Assembly: GCF_009873495.1 (NCBI RefSeq)
Contig: NZ_CP046703.1
Coordinates: 6,352,501 to 6,416,500, forward strand
Length of the DNA: 64,000 nucleotides
DNA from: Nostoc sp. ATCC 53789
Lineage (GTDB): Bacteria; Cyanobacteriota; Cyanobacteriia; Cyanobacteriales; Nostocaceae
Reading direction: 5' to 3'
The notes below the pieces were generated by a model that was not told the origin of the DNA, searched no databases, and saw only the letters and a program-made list of their open reading frames with translations. The translations under genes were made by a program, and so were the position numbers. Below, piece after piece: positions 24,170 to 33,693 of this stretch (position 1 is its first letter; each line of letters opens with the position of its first letter).

Positions 24170-25387
24170 TTAAGAATTTTTAGGATCGAACCACTTATCA
24201 TATAGCGATTGATAAGTGCCATTTTCTTTGAGATTCAGTAGAGCCTGATTAATTGGTTTGCGGTAGGGACTGTTATTAGGCAGAATAATTCCGTAGCTTT
24301 CTTCACGCAAGATACTGCCAACAATCTCTACCTTCCCTTTGCCTTCATTGGCAGCATAAAAGAGGAGTACAGGTGCATCAAACACCACAGCATCAGCTTT
24401 TTTTGTTTGCAGAGCATTGTAAGCTTCCTCAATTTTGGGGACTTCTAAAACTGAAATATGATGTTCTCGCAAGAATGTCGCCGCTGTGCTTCCCGCAGTT
24501 GTAGCCACTACCTTGCCAGGTAAATCGTCTATACTCCTGATATCGCCCTGAAGTTGCTGCACTGTTAATGAAGTAGTCGCACTGGCTGTAAAGTAGGCGA
24601 CAAAAAGGACTCCGATGAACATCCAGACTATAGCTATAAAACGTCCCAGCACTCCCTTGGGCATTTCATCGGCTTGAGTCGCTAATGTCGCTGCTGCCCA
24701 CCAACAAGCTTTAAAAATACCAGGAAAGTATGATTCAGAAATCATCCCTTCTTTGTGATTGCGCTCGGATAGCCAAATAATGTGGGCTGCTACAACAATT
24801 AGCACTAGGGCAATGCCTATTACCTGCAAGAGGCTAGTAGAGAAAAACAATTGCAAAATATTTGGAAAAGCACTGTTTTTACTCTCTAGGTTGCGTACCA
24901 TAATTTGCAGCCCACCAGCAAAAATGGGTAATGAGAAATCAAAATTTTGCTCGCGTTCGGCTGTAATCGAGATAGCTGCAATTCCCAAGTTGACTTTGTT
25001 GTCCTTAATAGCAGAAATCACTTCTGGCACACTGGAATATTCAATAAATTTAGACTCTATACCTATTTGGGTAGCGATGCTGCGCCAAAGATCGATACTG
25101 AATCCTGATAGCTCACCTTTGTTTGATAGCACAAAGGGCGGTATAACTCGTGTAGCTACTAATAACGGTTGTTGGAGTTTTAGGGATTTTTGAGGTTCCG
25201 GTTTTTGGGCCAGTCCTGGGGATGCGATTAACAACAATGCCAAAATTGCACTTACTAATCCTATGCAGGTATACAGCGCTATGGAACGCCTAGTTTTGTT
25301 TTTGTGGTTATGTCTGTCAAAATAACCTGTCGGGCTTTTTCTTCCAGTTATAAGTTGGCGAAATTTAGTAGCGATCGCATTTATCAT
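24170..25387 (-). CDS. Prokaryotic ionotropic glutamate receptor-like channel (GluR0-type architecture)
   Basis: A 405-residue membrane protein with the split architecture of ionotropic glutamate receptors. An N-terminal membrane segment or signal (residues about 38-60) comes first, then ligand lobe 1 (LLVATRVIPPFVL...SGFSIDLW, ISITAEREQNFDFS) and a pore domain of three hydrophobic segments (about 175-275). Lobe 2 follows, with DLPGKVVATTAGSTAATFL, KKADAVVFDAPVLLFY and a closing NGTYQSLYDKWF. The last pore helix YFTASATTSLTV resembles the SYTANLAAFLTV signature of animal receptors. The potassium-filter TVGYGD of Synechocystis GluR0 is absent; the equivalent stretch reads TLATQADEMPKG. Ligand and ion are unknown. 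Confidence 0.82.
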   Translation of the reverse strand: MINAIATKFRQLITGRKSPTGYFDRHNHKNKTRRSIALYTCIGLVSAILALLLIASPGLAQKPEPQKSLKLQQPLLVATRVIPPFVLSNKGELSGFSIDLWRSIATQIGIESKFIEYSSVPEVISAIKDNKVNLGIAAISITAEREQNFDFSLPIFAGGLQIMVRNLESKNSAFPNILQLFFSTSLLQVIGIALVLIVVAAHIIWLSERNHKEGMISESYFPGIFKACWWAAATLATQADEMPKGVLGRFIAIVWMFIGVLFVAYFTASATTSLTVQQLQGDIRSIDDLPGKVVATTAGSTAATFLREHHISVLEVPKIEEAYNALQTKKADAVVFDAPVLLFYAANEGKGKVEIVGSILREESYGIILPNNSPYRKPINQALLNLKENGTYQSLYDKWFDPKNS

Positions 25388-25469
25388 CAGAATTATCTTG
25401 GGGTTGTATGCAAAGCATATTTATGATGCCCACCCCAGATCAAATATCACCTGTAGTTGAGTTGATTGT

Positions 25470-25592
25470 TTAAAATCGGGTTAGGCGTAGCCCGTCGTAG
25501 ACATCGCTGACACTATTTACCCACTCATTGTTAATCAGCAACTTGGTTGGGCCTATTTTGACCTGTTGTCCTGGTACTGTTGCTGTAACCAT
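25470..25592 (-). pseudogene. N-terminal remnant of an aldehyde dehydrogenase gene
   Basis: A 40-codon frame begins with ATG at 25592 after a strong AAGGAGGG ribosome binding site. It encodes MVTATVPGQQVKIGPTKLL followed by INNEWVNSVS, the N-terminus of class-1/2 type aldehyde dehydrogenases. It then runs straight into the repeat at 25482-25509 and stops. The catalytic domain is missing, so this is a truncated gene with its start and ribosome binding site preserved. Confidence 0.7.
25482..25509. repeat. Nostoc palindromic repeat at the break point of the ALDH remnant
   Basis: GGCGTAGCCCGTCGTAGACATCGC-type sequence, the same family as 3855-3882. It replaces the rest of the aldehyde dehydrogenase gene and may mark the deletion junction. 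Confidence 0.55.
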
Positions 25593-25882
25593 CAGGCCCT
25601 CCTTAAGCTATAAAACAATTTGCTTTAATCTACATATTATGTTTCTAGCTGTACAGCACCCTAGGTAGATTTGTTTATTAGCCGCCTATTCTAGCATAGT
25701 AGTAAGAGGTTGAGACCATTACATTGTGTTTTTGTTTTATTCACTGATCTAACTTGCCTTGTCAACACAAACCTCTATCTTTTGAGTAATAGTTTTGAGT
25801 TCCGCTTTGAGCGTACAGTTAGAATTACATTTGCTTGATTTTTCTCTCACGTGCGCTTTTTAGCCTTAGCAAAGTGAGCAAC

Positions 25883-28168
25883 ATGAATGTAGACGATTTT
25901 AGTCGGCAAATAGAGATATTGCGCTCACGGGTGATGAAATTATTGCAAAGCACTGCAAGTGAGGGGTATTCGCAACAAGAGCTAACAACAGAAGCTTTTG
26001 CAGAACTTCAAATCGCCTTAGAAGAAATGAAAATCGCCTCTGAGGAACTACAAGCAACACGAATTGCAGTAGAGAAGGAGCGTCAGCGCTACCAAGAATT
26101 ATTTGATTTTGCGCCTGATGGTTACTTGGTAACTGATACTTATGGCACTATCCTTGAAGCTAACCACGCCACTACTATCTTACTTAATATCTCACAGCGA
26201 TTTTTGATTCGGAAACCGTTGCTTAGTTTTATCGGACAGTCAGATCATCAAGCTTTTTTTTATTACCTAACTCAGTTGCAGCATCTCGACCGGGGCGGAG
26301 AATGGGAAGTGTGTTTGCAACCACGAGAAAAACTTTGTTTTGATGTTGCTTTGACAGTAGTTACCGTCCGTAATGAGGCGGGTAAGCCAGTTGCTCTGCG
26401 CTGGTTAATGCGCGATATTAGCAAGCGTAGGCGTTTAGAGTCGGAGCGCGAGCAGTTATTTTACCGTGAGCAAGCTGCTCGGATTGCAGCCGAAGCTGCA
26501 CAAAGGCGTTCTAATTTTTTGGCTGAAGCAAGTCGTGTACTAGCATCTTCCTTAGACTACCGCAATACCCTAACAACCGTCGCTCAATTAGCAGTGCCTA
26601 CCCTCGCAGATTGGTGCATTGTGGATGTCGTTGAAAATAATTCGGCAGCTTTCAATAACCCAGTCATCGCTGCATCTGAACCACAGAAAGAAGCACTAGT
26701 CCGAAAACTCCGACAACGCTATCCAATTTCTGTTGATGCAGATTATGGACTACCAAAGGTTTTACGGACTGGTAAGCCGGAACTAGTTACAAACATTCTT
26801 GAGTGTTCGTTACAAAGAAAAGCATGGAACGATGAATACCTTAATTTACTGCAAGTTAAGTCTTATATGGTTGTGCCATTGCAAGTGCGTCAGCACAAGC
26901 TAGGGACAATTGTATTTGCCTCTACACAATTAGGGCGCTATTACACTACTGTAGACCTAGCAATGGCTGAAGAACTTGCCCAACGTGCAGCGTCTGCTAT
27001 TGAAAATGCACAGCTTTATTGGCAAGCTCAGGAAGCTAACCGAATTAAGGACGAATTTTTAGCAATTGTCTCTCACGAACTTCGTACACCTCTCAACTCG
27101 ATGCTGGGTTGGGTTCAAATAATCCGTCATCGAAAACTTGACGAGGCAATTACTTCTAAGGCGCTGGCGACAATCGAGCGAAATGCAAAACTTCAGAGCA
27201 AACTGATTGATGATATCCTCGATATTTCACGCATTGTACAAGGTAAAATCCGCCTAAATCTCCGTAAAGTTGACCTTGTAATTGTAATTAACACGGCGAT
27301 TGAAGCTATATATCCCACATCTGAGATTAAAGATATTCAAGTTGAGTCTAACCTTGACTCGTCAGTCGGTGAGGTTATGGGTGATGCAGAACGCCTCCAA
27401 CAAGTAGTCTGGAATTTGCTCTCTAACGCCGTCAAGTTCACACCTAGCGGGGGCCGAGTTGAAGTGTGTCTGAAGCAGGTAAACTCAAATGCTCAGATTT
27501 CTGTTTCTGACACAGGTAAGGGAATTAGTATTGACTTTCTACCTTATATATTTGAGCGCTTCCGTCAAGCTGATAGCACAACTACTAGAGTAGACGGTGG
27601 TTTGGGGCTAGGGCTGGCAATTGTACGCCACTTAGTAGAAATACACTCTGGCACAGTTTATGCAGCTAGTGAAGGGGAAGGACGGGGAGCAACATTTACA
27701 GTCCTGTTACCTCTAATACAACCGCAATCAGAGGAGTTAATTAAAGATAGTCAAGTAAAAGTCAATAATCTCTTAGCGCTCGATGGCTTGCAAATACTCC
27801 TTGTAGATGATAGTGCCGATACTCGTGAGTTAATTGCTTTTGTTCTTGAAGAGTCAGGAGCGCATGTGACATCGGTTAGCTCAGTAGGTGAAGCCCTGGA
27901 AGCGTTGATGCGATTAAGACCAAATATTTTAGTCAGTGATATCGGAATGCCAGATGAGGATGGTTATTCGCTGATTCGCCAAGTTCGCGAACAGGAAGCC
28001 CTTCGTGGAGAGAAGATTCTGGCTGTAGCACTGACGGCTTATGCTAGAGATGAAGAACGCAACCTGGCTCTGGAAGCTGGATTTGAAGTTCATCTATCTA
28101 AGCCCATCGAGCCAGATAAGTTGGTGAAAGTAGTGGCGAACCTAGTTAAAAGCAGCAAAGAAGTTTAA
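25883..28168 (+). CDS. Hybrid sensor histidine kinase (PAS-GAF-HisKA-HATPase-REC)
   Basis: A 761-residue soluble hybrid kinase without membrane segments. Order: a helical N-terminus, a PAS domain (about residues 65-180, FDFAPDGYLVTDTYG), a GAF domain (about 205-365), HisKA with phospho-accepting His in SHELRTPLNSMLGW (about 396), and HATPase with N box LLSNAVKFTPSGG and G boxes DTGKGIS and GGLGLGLAIV. It ends in a receiver domain with ILLVDDSADTREL and the phospho-Asp in NILVSDIGMPDEDG (about 686). The signal is unknown; GAF domains here lack an obvious chromophore Cys. I prefer the ATG at 25883 over upstream TTG and GTG codons. No cognate output gene is adjacent. Confidence 0.9.
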   Translation: MNVDDFSRQIEILRSRVMKLLQSTASEGYSQQELTTEAFAELQIALEEMKIASEELQATRIAVEKERQRYQELFDFAPDGYLVTDTYGTILEANHATTILLNISQRFLIRKPLLSFIGQSDHQAFFYYLTQLQHLDRGGEWEVCLQPREKLCFDVALTVVTVRNEAGKPVALRWLMRDISKRRRLESEREQLFYREQAARIAAEAAQRRSNFLAEASRVLASSLDYRNTLTTVAQLAVPTLADWCIVDVVENNSAAFNNPVIAASEPQKEALVRKLRQRYPISVDADYGLPKVLRTGKPELVTNILECSLQRKAWNDEYLNLLQVKSYMVVPLQVRQHKLGTIVFASTQLGRYYTTVDLAMAEELAQRAASAIENAQLYWQAQEANRIKDEFLAIVSHELRTPLNSMLGWVQIIRHRKLDEAITSKALATIERNAKLQSKLIDDILDISRIVQGKIRLNLRKVDLVIVINTAIEAIYPTSEIKDIQVESNLDSSVGEVMGDAERLQQVVWNLLSNAVKFTPSGGRVEVCLKQVNSNAQISVSDTGKGISIDFLPYIFERFRQADSTTTRVDGGLGLGLAIVRHLVEIHSGTVYAASEGEGRGATFTVLLPLIQPQSEELIKDSQVKVNNLLALDGLQILLVDDSADTRELIAFVLEESGAHVTSVSSVGEALEALMRLRPNILVSDIGMPDEDGYSLIRQVREQEALRGEKILAVALTAYARDEERNLALEAGFEVHLSKPIEPDKLVKVVANLVKSSKEV

Positions 28169-28571
28169 CGCACAAGTCTGAAAGTTGTTTAATCAGCTAT
28201 TGTGTGGGCGTAGCTACTTGTAAACATCACTGAAGTAGCAAAGGCGAAAGCATAGCCAGCAGTATAAATTGTCTACTAAAGTAAAAGACCAGAGAAACAT
28301 AAATGTCTCTCTAGCCTATGGTACGCATAAATCATATTTAAGACTTTCAAATAATGCCTGTAATAATACTTAAGATATTTATATAACCGCAAAGTTGTTA
28401 CTTTTGCCGTCTGTGTGTTTCATAATCACAGAATAAGTTTTTTGAACCAGGTTTTGCTTCACCCGATCAGAGTAATTATTGATTACCCAGATGGTTCACC
28501 CGATTGGGGGAAGACGATAAGCAACGATCAACTCAGATTGATAAGATGAAGAAAAAGTAAAGATTTTTGCT
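28169..28571. other. Intergenic region upstream of proA
   Basis: A 403-base spacer. It contains a degraded palindromic repeat (GTGGGCGTAGCTACTTGTAA near 28203) and a hairpin-prone AGAGAAACATAAATGTCTCT (28292-28311), which is a possible weak terminator for the kinase. No gene is seen. Confidence 0.4.
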
Positions 28572-29876
28572 ATGACTATTTTTGATATTGGTTCTCCCCT
28601 AATTGCGATCGCCCAAAAAACCCGCAAAGCTGCAAGTAAACTGGCGATTCTCTCCACTGAGGCAAAAAATCAAGCAATTATTGCGATCGCGCAAGCTTTA
28701 GAATCAGCTAAAGATGAAATTTTACAAGCAAATGTTGCCGATTGTAAAGCTGCTGATGCTGAAGGAATTCCCAAACCCCTTTATAAGCGCTTGCAGTTGG
28801 ATGAACATAAATTAAGAGATGCGATCGCTGGGGTACAAGATGTCGGTAAGCTAGACGATCCTGTTGGTAAAGTCCAGATTCACCGCGAACTTGACACTGG
28901 CTTAATTCTCAAACGAATTACTTGTCCTTTAGGTGTTTTGGGGATTATTTTTGAAGCACGTCCAGAAGCGGCGATTCAAATTGCTTCCTTAGCCATCAAA
29001 TCTGGAAATGGGGTAATTCTCAAATGTGGAAAGGAAGCGGTGCGTTCTTGTGAAGCAATAGTCAAGGCAATTAAACAAGGATTATCGCAAACTGCTGTTA
29101 ACCCAGATGCGGTACAGTTGCTGACAACTAGAGAAGAAACTTTAGAACTTTTGAAATTAGATAAATATGTGGATTTAATTATCCCTAGAGGTTCTAATTC
29201 ATTTGTCAGATTTGTACAGGAAAATACGCGGATTCCTGTATTAGGTCATGCCGATGGAATTTGTCATCTTTATATAGATAAAGCCGCCGATCTTTCTAAA
29301 GCAGTTCCAATTACAGTAGATGCCAAAGCCCAATATCCTGCTGTTTGTAATGCCATTGAAACTTTGCTAGTCCACCAATCAATTGCTAGAGAATTTTTAC
29401 CAAAAGCTGCTGAAGCTTTGCAAGAACGCCATGTAGAATTAAGGGGTGATAAACGCACCTTGAAAATTTTACCTAACATTGTAGCTGCAACAGAGATAGA
29501 CTGGGAAACAGAATATAGCGATTATATTTTGTCAATAAAGATTGTAGACTCTATAGAAGATGCGATCGCACATATTAACGAATACGGTTCTCGTCATACC
29601 GATGCGATTATTACTGAAGATTCAACATCTGTTGAAACTTTCTTTGGACTAGTAAATTCAGCCAACATATTCCACAATTGTTCTACCCGATTTGCTGATG
29701 GCTTCCGCTATGGTTTCGGCGCAGAAGTAGGAATTAGTACGCAACAAATGCCTCCCCGCGGCCCCGTTGGTTTAGAAGGATTAGTGACATATAAATATCA
29801 AATGATTGGCGATGGTCATATTGTAGCTACTTACACCGGAGCGAATGCTAAGGCTTTTACTCATCAGGATTTTTAG
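28572..29876 (+). CDS. proA: Gamma-glutamyl phosphate reductase
   Basis: A 434-residue NADPH enzyme that reduces gamma-glutamyl phosphate to glutamate semialdehyde, the second step of proline synthesis. The catalytic Cys is in GHADGICHLYID, and the strands KRITCPLGVLGIIFEARPE, DLIIPRGSNSFVRF and NASTRFADGFRYGFGAEVGIS-like sequence are characteristic. Length is normal. proB is not in the window. A terminator follows. Confidence 0.96.
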   Translation: MTIFDIGSPLIAIAQKTRKAASKLAILSTEAKNQAIIAIAQALESAKDEILQANVADCKAADAEGIPKPLYKRLQLDEHKLRDAIAGVQDVGKLDDPVGKVQIHRELDTGLILKRITCPLGVLGIIFEARPEAAIQIASLAIKSGNGVILKCGKEAVRSCEAIVKAIKQGLSQTAVNPDAVQLLTTREETLELLKLDKYVDLIIPRGSNSFVRFVQENTRIPVLGHADGICHLYIDKAADLSKAVPITVDAKAQYPAVCNAIETLLVHQSIAREFLPKAAEALQERHVELRGDKRTLKILPNIVAATEIDWETEYSDYILSIKIVDSIEDAIAHINEYGSRHTDAIITEDSTSVETFFGLVNSANIFHNCSTRFADGFRYGFGAEVGISTQQMPPRGPVGLEGLVTYKYQMIGDGHIVATYTGANAKAFTHQDF

Positions 29877-29941
29877 ATGAGTTTTTAATGCAATAAGTGC
29901 AAAAACGAATCATTTGTATTTAGCGAGTTTGAAGTATTATT

Positions 29942-29974
29942 AAAGCCTCCTTTCTGCAAAGAAAGAGGCTTTCT
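29942..29974 (+). terminator. Rho-independent terminator after proA
   Basis: Stem AAAGCCTCCTTTC/GAAAGAGGCTTT around the loop TGCAAA, with one bulged base and a short T-rich tail TTTCTATATAT. It lies 66 bases after the proA stop. Confidence 0.75.
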
Positions 29975-29978
29975 ATAT

Positions 29979-30116
29979 ATAGCGGTTCTCGAATGGAAGC
30001 AATACACTTTCACCTCTCTCCTAAAAGGAGAGAGGCTTTGAATTTTACTCCCCTTCCCTTGTAGGGAAGGGGCTGTTCTTGTTAGGTCTATATTGCACTC
30101 AACTGAGAAGCGTTAT
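29979..30116. mobile_element. MITE-like element with imperfect 12-bp ends
   Basis: ATAGCGGTTCTC at the left matches, inverted at 10 of 12 positions, GAGAAGCGTTAT at the right. Inside are the palindromes CCTCTCTCCTAAAAGGAGAGAGG and CCCCTTCCCTTGTAGGGAAGGGG of the family also found in cobG. No coding capacity. Confidence 0.5.
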
Positions 30117-30141
30117 AAATAATTCCACTAATTTTTCATGA

Positions 30142-30888
30142 TTATCGGTAAAAACACAACAATTGTGTAGCATCAAGTGGATTGTTATACAGGCAATCAA
30201 AGTGAGTAAAATTGTATTTTTGTGAAATCTCATCAAAAGTTTTTTGAGTTTCAGGAAAATCACTTGAAGAAATATGATTTGATAACATTAAATACTCTTG
30301 GGGAGTAATTAAAGACCAGTCTTTTTGTACATTATCTAAGTAACATCTAAGATATGTTTCTCGATCTTCTCCTTCTTTACGAACAACATCAATGAGAATA
30401 AAAACACCGTTAGATGTGAGGAGATGCTTAAGCTGACCAATAATCGAGTCCTTTTCTTCAAGGCTTAAATGATGGAGAACAAAAGAGCTTAAAATTACAT
30501 CGAAGCTATTTTGCTGACTTGACATCAATTCAGGAACAAATTGGGAAATATTTCCTTGGGTAAAGGTTGTGTCGCATTGAATTTTTGCCATGTTATCCTT
30601 AGCAATCTCTAGCGCAGGTATAGATAAGTCTATCCCTTGGTAGGAAGTAATCGTGCTATTTAACAAAGCTTGGGAAGTAAAGCTAGCATCGCCGCATCCC
30701 AAATCAAGCATTTTAAAGGGTTGTTGGAAGTGTCCAAGGAGCAACTCGCGTAGTGTAGAGTAAATTTCACGGTGTCCCATGTAATTGTTATCGAGTATTT
30801 TTTGGTAAAGTTTCCACTGCTCGTTAAAAAACTCTTGAGGCGGGAAAAGTTCTTCTTCGCTACTTTTAGAAAGCTTTATATCTAACAT
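30142..30888 (-). CDS. Class I SAM-dependent methyltransferase
   Basis: A 248-residue methyltransferase. SAM-binding motif I is KMLDLGCGDASFTSQAL (about residues 56-72), followed by YQGIDLSIPALEIA, the acidic strand and FDVILSSFVLHHLSLEEKD, as in small-molecule methyltransferases of the UbiE/Tam kind. The substrate is unknown. I use the ATG at 30888, preceded by GGAAATAAG. It is not clearly linked to the nearby men genes and is transcribed in the same direction as menF, 135 bases after it. Confidence 0.85.
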   Translation of the reverse strand: MLDIKLSKSSEEELFPPQEFFNEQWKLYQKILDNNYMGHREIYSTLRELLLGHFQQPFKMLDLGCGDASFTSQALLNSTITSYQGIDLSIPALEIAKDNMAKIQCDTTFTQGNISQFVPELMSSQQNSFDVILSSFVLHHLSLEEKDSIIGQLKHLLTSNGVFILIDVVRKEGEDRETYLRCYLDNVQKDWSLITPQEYLMLSNHISSSDFPETQKTFDEISQKYNFTHFDCLYNNPLDATQLLCFYR

Positions 30889-31023
30889 TTTACTTATTTC
30901 CTTAGCATTTATAGTTGATAGGGTTCCGTAAAAAACCACAATATTTTCATATTATCTACTAAGTTGCTGTCTAGTACACTGTTGCTTATAGCCTTTTCTA
31001 GGTAAACTACTAAAGAATTAACT

Positions 31024-32439
31024 TTAAACTAATGCTTTGAGTAACGCCTGAAGCTTAAGTTGCACCTCTGCAAACTCCTTGTCAGGATCGGAGCCAGCGA
31101 CGATACCAGCACCAGCATACAATCTCGCGCGATCGCCATTAATTAATGCTGAACGAATTCCCACAATAAACTCACAGTTCCCCTGAGAATCTATCCAACC
31201 TAAAGGTGCAGCATATAAACCCCTCTCAAAGCTTTCGTAACGACGAATTTCGGCACAAGCTACATCTTGGGCTGCACCCGCAACGGCTGGTGTAGGATGC
31301 AATTGTCCGACAATCTTTAATGGGTGGATGTTAGTAGGAACTATCGCACTTATAGGTGTCCATAAATGCTGGATGTTAGATAATTGTCGTAGCCGTGGTG
31401 CTAATATCTGAGGTGATAAACCTAGCTCAGATAGACGTTGAGTTATAAAATTAAGTACTAGTGAATGTTCATGCTTTTCTTTTTCACTATTTAGTAAGCG
31501 ATTGGCATTAGCTGCATCTTCAGCAGGGGTTTTACCTCGTGGTGCAGAACCAGCTAAAGCATCAGTTATTAACTGTTGATTATTAATACTAATTAATCTT
31601 TCTGGACTTGCACCAATAAAATTTTGTCCTTTTCCATTACTTGTCGAAAAAATATAACAATTGGGATGATTTTGTCTAAGATTATTTAACGATTTAACTA
31701 GGCTAAAGTGGTTGCTTGACTTTACATCTAATATATCTGCTAATACAATTTTGCTTAAATGACTAGACCGAATTTTTTCTAAAGCAGATACTACTGAACG
31801 TTTAAATTGAGTAGCATTCGTGACAGATTTCTTATATAAGGTTGCTGGGAAGCAATCAATATTAGCAGAGTAATATTCTAAAGATTGGATAAATTCAATT
31901 TTATTTTGCAGATTCTCCAACAACCTTTGAATATTTGCATTTTCATTAATAATTATATTTGTTACTAATATACAACGCTGATTTTTCACAGCTACTTGCC
32001 AACGTGGAAGAAAAATGGTAGCAGATGGAAATGGATAATCCACTTGGGCGTTTTTATCAAAAAAGCTGAAATAAGAAAAAAAGTGAGGCCCAGAAAAAGG
32101 TTGATTAGCGTTACCAAAATTAATTATATTTTTTAGACAAGATTTGATAAAATATTCGGCTTGAGTAAAACGATCTGCACCATCAATCTGTAATTTTGCT
32201 ACAGAATCAATTGCTGCGATCGCTTCTCCTTTAGCTCTGTCCTCAAAGTAAAAATTTATTTCATTTGCTTGTGTAAGTTTATCCAATACAAGTAAAGGAT
32301 CAACTAAATCGATCTCTTGAGAGATACTGACAATTTGCTTGCCATTATTTTGGAGGCACTTTTCTTGGACTGATAGCAGAAATTGATATAAATCTTTGCG
32401 CTCTACAAACAAGTTGCTACGACATGGTGAAACTGTCAT
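31024..32439 (-). CDS. menF: Isochorismate synthase
   Basis: A 471-residue chorismate-utilising enzyme that converts chorismate to isochorismate, the first step of phylloquinone (vitamin K1, the photosystem I quinone) synthesis. The C-terminal catalytic domain shows SPERLISINNQQLITDALAG, SAPRGKTPAED, EKHEHSLVLNFI, HPTPAVAGA and AGIVAGSDPDKE. The N-terminal third is less conserved, as usual. It is transcribed divergently from menA, leaving a 306-base shared promoter region. Confidence 0.94.
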   Translation of the reverse strand: MTVSPCRSNLFVERKDLYQFLLSVQEKCLQNNGKQIVSISQEIDLVDPLLVLDKLTQANEINFYFEDRAKGEAIAAIDSVAKLQIDGADRFTQAEYFIKSCLKNIINFGNANQPFSGPHFFSYFSFFDKNAQVDYPFPSATIFLPRWQVAVKNQRCILVTNIIINENANIQRLLENLQNKIEFIQSLEYYSANIDCFPATLYKKSVTNATQFKRSVVSALEKIRSSHLSKIVLADILDVKSSNHFSLVKSLNNLRQNHPNCYIFSTSNGKGQNFIGASPERLISINNQQLITDALAGSAPRGKTPAEDAANANRLLNSEKEKHEHSLVLNFITQRLSELGLSPQILAPRLRQLSNIQHLWTPISAIVPTNIHPLKIVGQLHPTPAVAGAAQDVACAEIRRYESFERGLYAAPLGWIDSQGNCEFIVGIRSALINGDRARLYAGAGIVAGSDPDKEFAEVQLKLQALLKALV

Positions 32440-32745
32440 GGATCTATAGTAAATTTTTTTTAAGTTAACTTCCTAAAGTGTAATTAATCGTGGTCGTATT
32501 TTTACAGGTAACATATTAAGTTGCCATTTCACCAGCGTAGGATTTGCTTTGTTTATGGTGTTCCTAGACCATGATAAGACAGTTTCAGCCTAAGACTGCA
32601 ATGTGAGAGTGAGTGTTAACAACACAAGGCTAACAACCCATAGTAAAAGTGACAATTGTTTGTATATCACTCATCTCTAGCGTCTCTTTAAATCATAAAA
32701 TCTAAAGTGTGAGTAATATTCCGGTAATTTAATTAATCACAACTG
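32440..32745. promoter_or_regulatory. Divergent promoter region between menF and menA
   Basis: AT-rich, 306 bases, no gene. It must hold the promoters of both men transcription units. I see no recognisable operator and no terminator. Confidence 0.4.
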
Positions 32746-33642
32746 ATGACTACCAAGCAAATTTTATATCCCAACACGAAGTTATGGATGGCAGCGATTA
32801 AACCGCCCATGTACAGCGTTGCTATTATGCCCATTTGGGTAGGAACAGCAGTCGCATTTGCTGAAACTAAAATGTTCAATGGTGCAGTATTTTCTACTTT
32901 TGTAGCTGCGGCAATTTTAATTCTTGCCTGGGAAAATATCAGTAATGATGTCTTTGATTCCGAAACAGGTATCGATCAAAATAAGCACCATTCTCTAGTG
33001 AATTTAACTAGCAATAAGCCATTAATATTTTGGATAGGAAATTTGTGTTTAGGTTTGGGGTTGCTGGGCATACTAGCGATCGCTTTTTGGCAACAAGACC
33101 TAACTGTCATCGCCATCATTCTACTATGCTGTGGTTTGGGATATATGTACCAAGGGCCTCCCTTTCGCTTAGGATATCAGGGTTTAGGCGAGATTCTTTG
33201 CTTTTTTGCCTTTGGCCCCTTAGCAGTGGAGGCAGCCTACTACAGCCAAACGCAAACTTGGTCAATGACAAGTTTAGCAGTTTCAGTGATTGTTGGGATT
33301 GCCACAACCTTAATTTTGTTTTGCTCACATTTTCACCAAGTTAAGGATGACATAGCCGCAGGTAAGCGATCGCCTATCGTCCGTCTCGGAACCCAAAAAG
33401 GGGCCCAAGTCCTAGTTTGGTTTACTGCAAGCATTTATCCCCTCACCTTGCTATTTGTGCTATTGGGAATTTCTCCAGCTTGGACATTGCTAAGTTGGGT
33501 AAGTTTACCCTTTGCTGTCAAATTATGCCGCCATGTTCAAGAAAATCACAACCAGCCAGACAAAGTTAGTAACTGTAAATTTATCGCTGTAGCCGTGCAT
33601 TTTTGGGCTTGCTTGCTGTTCGGACTGGGATTTATTCTTTAG
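32746..33642 (+). CDS. menA: 1,4-dihydroxy-2-naphthoate phytyltransferase
   Basis: A 298-residue UbiA-family membrane prenyltransferase with eight or nine hydrophobic segments. It attaches the phytyl chain to dihydroxynaphthoate in phylloquinone synthesis. The first Asp-rich motif is ISNDVFDSETGIDQNK and the second region is HFHQVKDDIAAGKRSPIVRLG; both bind the prenyl diphosphate through magnesium. First of a menA-menC-menE run on the plus strand. Confidence 0.94.
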   Translation: MTTKQILYPNTKLWMAAIKPPMYSVAIMPIWVGTAVAFAETKMFNGAVFSTFVAAAILILAWENISNDVFDSETGIDQNKHHSLVNLTSNKPLIFWIGNLCLGLGLLGILAIAFWQQDLTVIAIILLCCGLGYMYQGPPFRLGYQGLGEILCFFAFGPLAVEAAYYSQTQTWSMTSLAVSVIVGIATTLILFCSHFHQVKDDIAAGKRSPIVRLGTQKGAQVLVWFTASIYPLTLLFVLLGISPAWTLLSWVSLPFAVKLCRHVQENHNQPDKVSNCKFIAVAVHFWACLLFGLGFIL

Positions 33643-33693
33643 TTGGGCATGGGGCATTGAAACAAAGGGAAAATCACTAATGACTAATGACTA

